64,000 nucleotides of DNA, taken from NCBI GenBank assembly GCA_910588135.1, contig CAJUOT010000002.1, positions 29,446 to 93,445 of the forward strand, written 5' to 3'. The notes below the pieces were generated by a model, which was given only the letters and a program-made list of their open reading frames with translations, was not told the DNA's origin and searched no databases. Positions 24,034-30,937 of the stretch are shown one piece after another. The first letter of the stretch is position 1; every line of letters starts with the position of its first letter. A program made the translations under genes and the position numbers. The DNA is from an uncultured Oscillospiraceae bacterium. GTDB lineage: Bacteria > Bacillota > Clostridia > Oscillospirales > Oscillospiraceae.

Positions 24034-25395
24034 ATGAAAATCACTGTAATCGGGGGCGCCGGCGTCCGCACCGTAACCTTCATCGCGGGCCTGCTTGACC
24101 GCTATCAGGCGCTGGACATCCGGGAGGTCTCCCTGTATGACATTGACGCCGGAAAACTGCCGGTTATCGGGGAATTATGCCGGCATATCGTTCGCAAAGC
24201 GGGCGCGTCCCTCCGCGTCAGCGCCACGTCCGATTTGCGCGGCGCCCTTGCGGGCGCGGACTATGTGGCGGTCACCATCCGTTCCGGCGGAGACCGCTCC
24301 CGCGTGCTGGATGAGGAAATCGCCGTCCGCCACGGGGTAATCGCCCAGGAAACCACAGGAGTCGGCGGCTTTTTTATGGCGGTGCGCACCATTCCTGTTT
24401 TGCTGGAATACTGCCGGATCATCCGGGAGGTGTGCCCCAACGCCTGGATCTTCAATTTTTCCAATCCCAGCGGCCTGGTCACCCAGGCCCTGGCGGACGC
24501 GGGGTATCGCCGGATTGTGGGAATCTGCGACGCCCCCAGCAACGTAAAGTCCCGTATGGCGGCCAGGCTCGGGCTGGATGAGGAGGCGCTGCATCTAAAA
24601 ATGTTTGGCCTGAACCACCTGTCCTGGATACAGAGCGTGCAGGCTGGCGGGAAGGAGCTTCTGCCGCGGCTGTTGTCGGACGACTCCTTTCTGGACAGTA
24701 TTCCTGAATTTTCGGTTTTTGACCACGATGTCCACCGTCTCACCGGTTGCCTGCCCAACGAATACCTGTACTATTACTACCACCGCGAGCGCGCCCTGCA
24801 AAATATTTTGTCGGCAGCCGTGCGCAGGGGCGAGCAGATCCTTCAGCTCAACCGGCAGATGTGGGCCGAGCTGGACGGGATGGATCTCCGCAGGGAACCG
24901 GAAGAGGCGCTGCAGACCTTTCTCTACTACATCCATCAGAGGGAGAACTCCTATATGTCGGCGGAAGCCGGCGGCAAAAAGGGCGCGGCCCCCGTCGTGC
25001 GCGGCGCGCTGCCGGTCCCCAAGAACATGGGCTACGCCGGCGTGATGCTGGACTGCATCCAGGGCCTGCAGTCTGACGCGCCCAGGGAAGTGGTGGTGTG
25101 CGTCCCCAATCAGGGCCTTCTCTCCTTCCTGCTGGAACGCGACATCGTCGAGGTATCCTGCCGCGCGGATGGGACGGGATTTCACCCGGAGGAGCTGAGC
25201 GGGCCCATTCCCGCGCACTGTGTCCAGCTGATCTCCACGATAAAGGCCTACGAGCGGAAAGCGGTTGAGGCCATCTGTTCACGCTCCGAGCAGCTGGCCG
25301 TAGAAGCGCTGACGCTGCATCCCCTGGTGTTTTCCTACTCGCTTGCCAAGGAATTGCTGCGCGATTATCAGGACACCTGGGGGAGCCTGTTCTAG
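24034..25395 (+). CDS. GH4-family NAD-dependent 6-phospho-glycosidase
   Basis: The 453-residue enzyme has the GH4 layout. The N-terminal NAD-binding loop is VIGGAGVRT (5-13). GVIAQETTG (101-109) and NFSNPSG (141-147) form the active site. Mn-binding Cys165 (CDAPSN) and His195 (GLNHLSW) are both present. GH4 enzymes hydrolyse glycosides by an NAD-assisted oxidation-elimination route and usually need a 6-phosphorylated non-reducing sugar. Sequence pattern favours 6-phospho-beta-glucosidase (ChbF/LicH-like). It is last in the LacI-controlled cluster, followed by a strong terminator. Confidence 0.92.
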   Translation: MKITVIGGAGVRTVTFIAGLLDRYQALDIREVSLYDIDAGKLPVIGELCRHIVRKAGASLRVSATSDLRGALAGADYVAVTIRSGGDRSRVLDEEIAVRHGVIAQETTGVGGFFMAVRTIPVLLEYCRIIREVCPNAWIFNFSNPSGLVTQALADAGYRRIVGICDAPSNVKSRMAARLGLDEEALHLKMFGLNHLSWIQSVQAGGKELLPRLLSDDSFLDSIPEFSVFDHDVHRLTGCLPNEYLYYYYHRERALQNILSAAVRRGEQILQLNRQMWAELDGMDLRREPEEALQTFLYYIHQRENSYMSAEAGGKKGAAPVVRGALPVPKNMGYAGVMLDCIQGLQSDAPREVVVCVPNQGLLSFLLERDIVEVSCRADGTGFHPEELSGPIPAHCVQLISTIKAYERKAVEAICSRSEQLAVEALTLHPLVFSYSLAKELLRDYQDTWGSLF

Positions 25396-25440
25396 GGACG
25401 CGCCTGTTTCCCACATCCGCCAAACCGCCGCCGGAAAAGC

Positions 25441-25479
25441 AAAAACCGCAGGAATACGCAAGGTATTCCTGCGGTTTTT
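25441..25479 (+). terminator. Terminator of the sugar island
   Basis: A perfect 17-bp stem starting AAAAACCGCAGG (25441-25457 with 25463-25479), ending in T5. Confidence 0.95.
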
Positions 25480-25515
25480 CTGCGCAGCCAGCGCGATCTT
25501 CGCCGCACCCCCCTC

Positions 25516-25567
25516 TTGACAAGCGGCTCCAGTTCTGCTACAATTCAAATAGTTCAAAATAGAACTA
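25516..25567 (+). promoter_or_regulatory. Promoter and operator of the MarR-TSUP operon
   Basis: TTGACA (25516-25521), 17-base spacer, TACAAT (25539-25544). A palindrome TAGTTC-N6-GAACTA (25550-25567) sits at the transcription start, a typical MarR autorepression site. Confidence 0.8.
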
Positions 25568-25582
25568 AATGGAGGACTTCCC

Positions 25583-26014
25583 ATGACAGAAGATTTTTGG
25601 GATAACGTGTTGCTGCTCAAGGGGCTGTACGGCCAGGCCCTGGACCCGGTGGCCCAGCGCTGGGCCCTCACCCGGATGGAGCTGGACCTGCTGCTCTTCC
25701 TGCACAACAACCCCGGCCACGCCACGGCGGCGGAGGCGGTCCGGCTGCGCCAGTGGTCCAAATCCCACGTCTCCGCCGCTGTCCACTCGCTCAGGGCCCG
25801 CGGCCTGCTGGACGTCCGGCACCCCCAGGGCAACCGCAAGACCCTCCGGCTCACCCCCCTGCCCGCCGCGCAGCCGCTTCTCCGGGACGGCGCTCAGGCC
25901 CAGCGGGCCTTCTTTCAGGCCATGCGCCGGGGCTTCACCCCCGAGGAGGAGCGCGCGCTGGACGCCATCGCGGAAAAAATCGCCCGAAACATCCGGGACG
26001 CCATGAAAAAGTGA
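25583..26014 (+). CDS. MarR-family transcriptional regulator
   Basis: The 143-residue winged-helix protein has recognition region ATAAEAVRLRQWSKSHVSAAVHSL (about 48-71), followed by the wing NRKTLRLTPLP. The flanking helices form the MarR dimer interface. The gene is preceded by a promoter with a palindrome at its transcription start and followed 9 bases later by a membrane transporter of the TSUP family, the usual arrangement for a MarR repressor that controls an exporter. Confidence 0.9.
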   Translation: MTEDFWDNVLLLKGLYGQALDPVAQRWALTRMELDLLLFLHNNPGHATAAEAVRLRQWSKSHVSAAVHSLRARGLLDVRHPQGNRKTLRLTPLPAAQPLLRDGAQAQRAFFQAMRRGFTPEEERALDAIAEKIARNIRDAMKK

Positions 26015-26023
26015 GGTCTTTCT

Positions 26024-26791
26024 GTGTTAACCTTTGTCGTCTGCTTTCTGGCCGGCATCGGCGCCGGCCTGGGCACCGGTTTCGCCGGCATGAGCGCCGC
26101 CGCCGTCATCAGCCCCATGCTCATCACCTTCCTGCACGTGGAGCCCTATGAGGCGGTGGGCGTCGCCCTGGCCAGCGACGTGCTGGCCAGCGCCGTGTCC
26201 GCCTGGACCTACGGCAGAAACAAAAACCTGGATATCAAAAACGGCCTGGTGATGATGGCGTCCGTGCTGTGCTTCACCCTGGCAGGCAGCTGGGTGTCCA
26301 GCCTGGTGCCCTCCTCCGCCATGGGCGGCTTCTCCACCTGGATGACCCTGCTGCTGGGCGTCAAATTCATTGTCAGGCCGGTGATGGCCACCAAGGAATC
26401 CATGGCGGCCGTGAGCCCCGGAAAGCGGGCGGCGCAGTCCGTCCTGTGCGGGATGCTCATCGGCTTCATCTGCGGCTTCGTGGGGGCCGGCGGCGGCATG
26501 ATGATGCTGCTCATCCTCACCTCCGTGCTGGGCTACGAGCTCAAAACCGCCGTGGGCACCAGCGTATTCATCATGACCTTTACCGCCCTCACTGGAGCCC
26601 TGGGGCACTTCGCCATCGGCGGTATGCCCGATCCGGCAGTGCTCGCCCTGTGCGTGCTGTTCACCCTGCTGTGGGCCCGTGTCGCCGCCCGCTTCGCCAA
26701 CAAGGCCAGCCCCATTGTCCTCAACCGGGCCGCCGGCGTGGTGCTGGCGGTGCTGGGGGCGGCAATCCTGGCGGTAAACTGCCTGGCCTGA
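26024..26791 (+). CDS. TSUP-family (TauE/SafE) membrane transporter
   Basis: The 255-residue integral membrane protein starts at GTG 26024 behind GTGAGGT. It has about eight hydrophobic segments and the repeated TSUP glycine motif: GAGLGTGFAGMSAAAV in the N-terminal half and GFICGFVGAGGGMMMLLIL in the second. TSUP members export or import sulfite, sulfoacetate or other organosulfur anions. The substrate here is unknown. It is probably controlled by the MarR protein encoded just upstream. Confidence 0.9.
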   Translation: MLTFVVCFLAGIGAGLGTGFAGMSAAAVISPMLITFLHVEPYEAVGVALASDVLASAVSAWTYGRNKNLDIKNGLVMMASVLCFTLAGSWVSSLVPSSAMGGFSTWMTLLLGVKFIVRPVMATKESMAAVSPGKRAAQSVLCGMLIGFICGFVGAGGGMMMLLILTSVLGYELKTAVGTSVFIMTFTALTGALGHFAIGGMPDPAVLALCVLFTLLWARVAARFANKASPIVLNRAAGVVLAVLGAAILAVNCLA

Positions 26792-26796
26792 ACGAA

Positions 26797-26830
26797 AGAA
26801 GCTCCCACCGCTTTGCGGTGGGAGCTTCTT
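26797..26830. terminator. Bidirectional terminator between TSUP gene and hpf
   Basis: A 15-bp stem of AAGAAGCTCCCACCG type with a short TTTG loop, between convergent genes. Confidence 0.9.
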
Positions 26831-26837
26831 ATTCGTA

Positions 26838-27377
26838 TCAGCCCTCGTCCTCAATGAGGCCGTAGCCGCCGTCGTTGCGCTTATATACCACGGCGAACGC
26901 GCCGCCGTCCTCCTCCTTGAAGGCGTAGAAGGAATGGCCCAGCAGGTCCATCTGCAAAATGGCCTCGTCCACCGTCATGGGTTTGATGGGGAAGCGCTTG
27001 GTGCGCACAACGTGGAACTCGTCCTCCTCCACGTCGGGCACGAAGGAGGTCTCCTCCGCCGCCTCGGGAGGGGTGAACGCCCCGGTGCGCAGCCGCTTCT
27101 CCAGGCGGGTCTTGTGCTTGCGCAGCTGGCGCTCCATGGAGGTGACCGCCGCGTCCACCGACGCGAACATATCCGACGTGCTCTCCGCCACCCGGAGGAT
27201 GGTGCCGCCGGAACGGATGGTGAGCTCCACCTTGTTCCGGTCCTTCTCCACAGAGAAGACCAGATTGGCCTCCGCCTCGTTTTTGAAGTAACGGTCCAGC
27301 TTGCCTACCTTTTTCTCGGCATAGTTGTGCAGGGATTTGGGCAGGTTGACCTTTTTGTCTGTGAACGTGAACTTCAT
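26838..27377 (-). CDS. hpf: Ribosome hibernation promoting factor, long form
   Basis: The 179-residue protein has an N-terminal S30AE/HPF domain (about 1-100), a variable acidic linker (about 103-125) and a C-terminal dimerisation domain (about 125-179: VVRTKRFPIKPMTVDEAILQMDLLGHSFYAF). The length defines the long form, which dimerises 70S ribosomes into inactive 100S particles in stationary phase. It is monocistronic with its own promoter. Confidence 0.96.
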   Translation of the reverse strand: MKFTFTDKKVNLPKSLHNYAEKKVGKLDRYFKNEAEANLVFSVEKDRNKVELTIRSGGTILRVAESTSDMFASVDAAVTSMERQLRKHKTRLEKRLRTGAFTPPEAAEETSFVPDVEEDEFHVVRTKRFPIKPMTVDEAILQMDLLGHSFYAFKEEDGGAFAVVYKRNDGGYGLIEDEG

Positions 27378-27421
27378 GTGCTCAGCTCCTTTCGGTTGGG
27401 GGCAGGCCCCCTCGTATTTGT

Positions 27422-27451
27422 ATTATAGCACAATTGCACACAATTAGGCAA
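27422..27451 (-). promoter_or_regulatory. Promoter of hpf
   Basis: On the minus strand: TTGCCT (27446-27451), 18-base spacer, TATAAT (27422-27427). The 27452-27603 stretch before the holin-like gene holds a T-rich run and GC-rich short inverted repeats, with no gene seen. Confidence 0.7.
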
Positions 27452-27603
27452 TTCTTTTTTTGTCTCTTTTTACTTGGCGGGCGAGAATCTTCACACCGGC
27501 CCGAATTGGGACAGGCACGGCGGCGGGAGGAGGCGCATAGCCGTGGTTAGGGGCCCCTCCCGGGCGGCCCCGCCTCAAACCAGGAGAAAGAGAGGGACAT
27601 GGA

Positions 27604-27807
27604 ATGAAGGAATTGTTGGTAAACCGGCTGGCCCGGCTGCTGTGCGTCAAGTCCCTGGTGACGCTGGCGCTGACGGCGGTATTCGCCGTGCTGGCCCTGC
27701 GGGATCAGGTCGGCCAGGATTTCATGACGGTGTACACCGTCATCATCGCCTTCTACTTCGGCACCCAGCTGGAGCGGGCGGCACAGAAAGGGCATGGTGG
27801 GGCATGA
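27604..27807 (+). CDS. Small holin-like membrane protein
   Basis: The 67-residue protein has two hydrophobic segments (about 15-32 and 40-53) and charged ends, which is the size and topology of small phage holins. It directly precedes an amidase gene and overlaps it by ATGA, the usual holin-endolysin order. Its start lies inside a tiny ATG-GAA-TGA frame (27599-27607), so re-initiation could modulate its translation. No specific holin family is recognised. Confidence 0.65.
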   Translation: MKELLVNRLARLLCVKSLVTLALTAVFAVLALRDQVGQDFMTVYTVIIAFYFGTQLERAAQKGHGGA

Positions 27808-28613
27808 AACCGCTCCAATGCATTTTCACGCAGAGCGACTGCTACAAAACGGGGCGGACCATCCGGCCAAAGGGCGTGATGGTCCACTCCACCGGGGCCG
27901 ACAACCCGTGGCTCCGGCGGTATGTCCAGCCCGCGGCCTCCGCCCCCGGCCAGGCGGCGCTGCTGGCCGCCCTGGGGGAAAACAAAAACGGAAACCACTG
28001 GAACCGCCCCGATGTCAATGCCTGCGTCCACGGCTTCATCGGGAAGCTGGCGGACGGCAGCGTGGCGGCGGTGCAGACCCTTCCCTGGAACCACCGGGGC
28101 TGGCACGCGGGGAAAGGAACCAGCGGCAAGAGCGCCAATGACACCCACATCTCCTTCGAGATGTGCGAGGACGGGCTGGACGACCCGGCCTATTTCCAGC
28201 GGGCATACCGCACCGCCGTCCAGCTCACCGCCATGCTGTGCCAGACCTACGGGCTGGACCCGCTGGCGGACGGGGTGATCATCTGCCACCAGGACGGCTA
28301 CCGCCGGGGGGTGGCCTCCAATCATGGGGACATCTACAACTGGTTCCCCCGGTTTGGGTTTGACATGAACGACTTCCGGGCCGGTGTCGCCCGGATTGTA
28401 AACGGCGGCGAACAGGAGGAGGACGACGACATGACCTACTACAAAACCCTGGCGGACGTGCCCGAGTGGTACCGTCCCTCGGTGGAAAAAGCGATGAAGG
28501 CAGGCGCGCTCCACGGCACGGGAAGCGGAGAGCTGGACCTTTCTGAGGACCTGTGCCGGACGCTGACAGTGCTGGACCGGCTGGGCCAGCTGGGAAGCGC
28601 GCAGCCGTCGTGA
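27804..28613 (+). CDS. N-acetylmuramoyl-L-alanine amidase, endolysin-like
   Basis: The 269-residue amidase_2/PGRP-type enzyme has candidate zinc and catalytic residues His28 (VMVHST), Glu119 (SFEM), His162 (CHQDGY) and His174/Asp176 (NHGDIYNWFPRFG). A C-terminal region (about 217-265: ADVPEWYRPSVEKAMKAGAL ... DLSEDLCRTLTVLDRLG) resembles the wall-binding tails of clostridial phage endolysins. There is no signal peptide, so release would depend on the holin-like partner. No other phage gene lies nearby. The last codons overlap a short repeat shared with the rqcH end. Confidence 0.88.
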   Translation: MKPLQCIFTQSDCYKTGRTIRPKGVMVHSTGADNPWLRRYVQPAASAPGQAALLAALGENKNGNHWNRPDVNACVHGFIGKLADGSVAAVQTLPWNHRGWHAGKGTSGKSANDTHISFEMCEDGLDDPAYFQRAYRTAVQLTAMLCQTYGLDPLADGVIICHQDGYRRGVASNHGDIYNWFPRFGFDMNDFRAGVARIVNGGEQEEDDDMTYYKTLADVPEWYRPSVEKAMKAGALHGTGSGELDLSEDLCRTLTVLDRLGQLGSAQPS

Positions 28614-28671
28614 GCCGCGCGCCGCAAGCAGGCGCAGCGTAACGTCAAAGCCGCTGTGAGCCGCAGCGCGG
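28595..28671 (+). repeat. Short repeat at the amidase 3' end, related to the rqcH-end repeat
   Basis: AAGCGCGCAGCCGTCGTGAG (28595-28614) resembles the unit at 12970. A second related piece is at 28648-28671, with the shared GCAGGCGCAGCGT spacer between them. Confidence 0.55.
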
Positions 28672-28680
28672 CGGCAAAAA

Positions 28681-28708
28681 CGTCCTCCCAGGCCATCTGG
28701 GAGGACGC
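28681..28708 (+). terminator. Terminator after the amidase gene
   Basis: An 11-bp stem, CGTCCTCCCAG with CTGGGAGGACG. Only a weak T-rich tail (AATTTCTCT) follows. Confidence 0.7.
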
Positions 28709-28718
28709 AATTTCTCTC

Positions 28719-28747
28719 TTGACTTTTATGATTAAAAGTGTTAGAGT
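28719..28747 (+). promoter_or_regulatory. Promoter of the aroF-tyrA leader
   Basis: TTGACT (28719-28724), 17-base spacer, TAGAGT (28742-28747). Transcription would start about 20 bases before the leader peptide. Confidence 0.75.
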
Positions 28748-28774
28748 ATCCCCAGTACGAAAGGGGGGCTGTGC

Positions 28775-28843
28775 ATGAACCGCCGGAACGATGGGTATGG
28801 CTATTACCGCTATTATCATAGCGGCGTTTTGTCATGCCCTTGA
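28775..28843 (+). CDS. Tyrosine-rich leader peptide of the aroF-tyrA operon (22 aa)
   Basis: This 22-codon ORF has AAGGGGGG upstream of its ATG. Tyr codons occur at positions 8, 10, 11, 13 and 14 (GYGYYRYY), five of seven consecutive codons. It lies between a promoter and a terminator, and the first gene behind it is the DAHP synthase, followed by prephenate dehydrogenase, the tyrosine branch enzyme. The layout is that of ribosome-mediated attenuation: scarce charged tRNA-Tyr would stall the ribosome on the Tyr codons. A hairpin (28807-28824) overlaps the Tyr codons. Confidence 0.8.
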   Translation: MNRRNDGYGYYRYYHSGVLSCP

Positions 28844-28870
28844 GCGGCGGTGCGGCATAGAACCCGTGCG

Positions 28871-28899
28871 GCGGCCCTTGAGGGGGCCGCATTTATTTT
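28871..28899 (+). terminator. Attenuator terminator in the aroF-tyrA leader
   Basis: A 7-bp GC stem, GCGGCCC (28871-28877) with GGGCCGC (28884-28890), followed by ATTTATTTT. It lies 28 bases after the leader-peptide stop and 24 bases before aroF. The competing antiterminator could not be fixed by eye. A candidate intervening pair is ATGCC (28834-28838) with GGCAT (28854-28858). Confidence 0.75.
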
Positions 28900-28922
28900 G
28901 CGCATAAAGGAGCGAATCTGCC

Positions 28923-29939
28923 ATGGTAGTTATTATGAAGCGGGAATTCTCCCCCGAACAGCTGCAATCCGCCATCCGCGCCATGGAGGCGGGCGGCGTG
29001 CGGGTGATGGTGTCCCAGGGCAGCGAGACCACCATTCTCGGCGCGGAGGGCGACGCGGGCGGGCTGAATCAGGAACAGCTGGCCCAGCTGCCCGGCGTGG
29101 AGCGGGTGATGAGGGTGAGCGAGCCCTACAAAAAGGCCAACCGCAAGTACCACCCGGACGACTCGGTCATTGAGATCGGCGGCGGGGTCAAAGTCGGCGG
29201 GAACAAGCTGGCGGTCATCGCCGGCCCCTGCTCGGTGGAGAGCGAGGAACAGATTCTGGGGGTGGCCCGGTCCGTCCAGGCGTCCGGGGCCGCCGCCCTG
29301 CGGGGAGGCGCGTACAAGCCCCGCACCTCCCCCTACGCCTTCCAGGGCAAGGGGGTGGAGGGCGTCCTCCTGCTGGACGAGGCCAGGAAGGCCACCGGCC
29401 TGCCCATCGTGTCCGAGCTGATGAGCGCCGACCAGCTCCCCCTGTTCGAGGAGGCGGTGGACGTGATCCAGATCGGGGCCCGGAATATGCAGAACTTCGA
29501 CCTGCTCAAGAAAGTGGGCCGCGTCAACAAGCCCGTCCTGCTCAAGCGGGGCCTGTCCTCCACCATCGAGGAGTGGCTGATGAGCGCAGAGTATATCATG
29601 GCGGGGGGCAATCCCAATGTGATCCTGTGTGAGCGGGGCATCCGCACCTTTGAGACCTACACCCGCAACACCCTGGACCTGTCGGCGGTGCTGGCGGCGA
29701 AGCGGCAGAGCCACCTCCCCGTGGTGGTGGACCCCTCCCACGCCTGCGGCAAGGCCTGGATGGTGGAGCGCATGGCCATGGCGGCGGTGGCCGCCGGGGC
29801 GGACGGCCTCATCATCGAGGTGCACAACGACCCCGCCCGCGCCCTGTGCGACGGGGCCCAGTCCGTCACCCCCGAGCAGTTCGGCGCTATTATGGACAAG
29901 CTGCGGACGGTTGCCGCCTGCGTGGGCCGGGAAATGTGA
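28923..29939 (+). CDS. aroF: 3-deoxy-7-phosphoheptulonate (DAHP) synthase
   Basis: The 338-residue type I-beta DAHP synthase condenses phosphoenolpyruvate and erythrose-4-phosphate, the first step of aromatic amino acid synthesis. The N-terminal ferredoxin-like regulatory domain (about 1-70) is followed by the KDO8PS-like barrel with GPCSVES, RGGAYKPRTSPYAFQG, LLKRG and DPSHACG. AAAGGAG lies 10 bases before the start. It is the first enzyme gene behind the Tyr-rich leader, and tyrA follows after 55 bases containing a parS site. Confidence 0.97.
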   Translation: MVVIMKREFSPEQLQSAIRAMEAGGVRVMVSQGSETTILGAEGDAGGLNQEQLAQLPGVERVMRVSEPYKKANRKYHPDDSVIEIGGGVKVGGNKLAVIAGPCSVESEEQILGVARSVQASGAAALRGGAYKPRTSPYAFQGKGVEGVLLLDEARKATGLPIVSELMSADQLPLFEEAVDVIQIGARNMQNFDLLKKVGRVNKPVLLKRGLSSTIEEWLMSAEYIMAGGNPNVILCERGIRTFETYTRNTLDLSAVLAAKRQSHLPVVVDPSHACGKAWMVERMAMAAVAAGADGLIIEVHNDPARALCDGAQSVTPEQFGAIMDKLRTVAACVGREM

Positions 29940-29964
29940 GGGCGGGCAGTCGAAATAGAACAAG

Positions 29965-29980
29965 CGTTTCACGTGAAACG
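29965..29980. other. parS site (ParB/Spo0J binding), near-consensus
   Basis: CGTTTCACGTGAAACG. The 14-base core GTTTCACGTGAAAC is identical to consensus parS; only the two outer bases differ. It is located between aroF and tyrA, 19.3 kb from the other copy. Confidence 0.88.
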
Positions 29981-29994
29981 CGGAGGTGTTTGAC

Positions 29995-30867
29995 ATGAAA
30001 AAAATCTTAGTGGTAGGCCTGGGCCTCATCGGCGGCTCACTGGCCATGGCCCTCCAGGGCTTTGAGGATTTCGAGGTGGTGGGGGCGGTGCGCTCCCAGT
30101 CCACCTATGACAAGGCCGCGGCCCGCCGCGCGGCGGACCGGCTCACCTTCGACCCGGCGGCGGAGCTGCCCGGGGCGGACGTGGTGGTGCTGTGCCAGGA
30201 CCCGGCGGGCATCATCGGCTTTCTCCAGGAGCACAGGGACCGCTTCAAGCCCGGCTGCCTCATCTGGGACGTGTGCGGCGTCAAGACCGCCATGATGGAG
30301 GCGGCGAAGTGCCTGCCGGACGGGGCGGACTTTATCGGCTGCCACCCCATGGCGGGCAAGGAGGTGTCCGGCATCGACAACGCCGAGGCCACCCTGTTCC
30401 GCAACACCCACTTCATCGTCACCCCCGGCCCCCGCTCCACCCGGGAGCACCTGGACCTGCTGCGGCGCATGGCGGAACACTGCCGGTTCGGCGATGTCAT
30501 TGAAACGACGCCGGAGCGCCACGACGAGATGATCGCCTACACCAGCCAGCTCATGCACGTCATCGCCGTGTCGGTGTGCGACAACGACGAGCTGTTCTCC
30601 TGCCAGGGCTTTGAGGGGGGCTCCTTCCGGGACTGCACCCGGGTGGCGGCCCTGGACCCGGCCATGTGGACCCAGCTGTTCATCCTCAACGCCCCCGCCC
30701 TGTCCAGGATAGCGGCCCAGCTGGAGGAGCGGATTCACCAGTACCGGACGGCCATTGAGGCGGGCGACCGGGAGGCCCTGAACGCCATGCTGGCCCGCGC
30801 CTCCGGCCGGAAGAAGCAGATTAATCTTGAGCGGGCCCGGGGCGACGACGTGCGCCCCTCCTTCTGA
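29995..30867 (+). CDS. tyrA: Prephenate dehydrogenase
   Basis: The 290-residue NAD(P)-dependent enzyme converts prephenate to 4-hydroxyphenylpyruvate for tyrosine. Rossmann motif GLGLIGGSLA is near 9-18, catalytic IGCHPMAGKE follows, and a C-terminal helical domain has YTSQLMHVIA. It ends without an ACT domain, so tyrosine feedback may instead occur at the transcript level through the leader peptide (inference). The start at 29995 has GGAGGTG 6 bases upstream; a GTG at 29986 is also in frame. Confidence 0.95.
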   Translation: MKKILVVGLGLIGGSLAMALQGFEDFEVVGAVRSQSTYDKAAARRAADRLTFDPAAELPGADVVVLCQDPAGIIGFLQEHRDRFKPGCLIWDVCGVKTAMMEAAKCLPDGADFIGCHPMAGKEVSGIDNAEATLFRNTHFIVTPGPRSTREHLDLLRRMAEHCRFGDVIETTPERHDEMIAYTSQLMHVIAVSVCDNDELFSCQGFEGGSFRDCTRVAALDPAMWTQLFILNAPALSRIAAQLEERIHQYRTAIEAGDREALNAMLARASGRKKQINLERARGDDVRPSF

Positions 30868-30877
30868 AAATCTTAAA

Positions 30878-30906
30878 TTGACGGGGCTGCCGTTCAATGG
30901 TAAACT
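30878..30906 (+). promoter_or_regulatory. Promoter of the AI-2E-type transporter gene
   Basis: TTGACG (30878-30883), 17-base spacer, TAAACT (30901-30906). Confidence 0.65.
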
Positions 30907-30937
30907 GGGGAAAATCGTATGGGGAGGTCTGTTCCCG

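Noticed and set aside
27599..27607. ATG-GAA-TGA mini-ORF as a true gene
   Set aside because: Its Shine-Dalgarno spacing fits the holin ATG better. It is noted only as possible re-initiation control.
28749..28922. T-box riboswitch before aroF
   Set aside because: No T-box sequence (AGGGUGGNACCGCG type) or specifier loop was seen. The Tyr-rich ORF with terminator explains the leader better.
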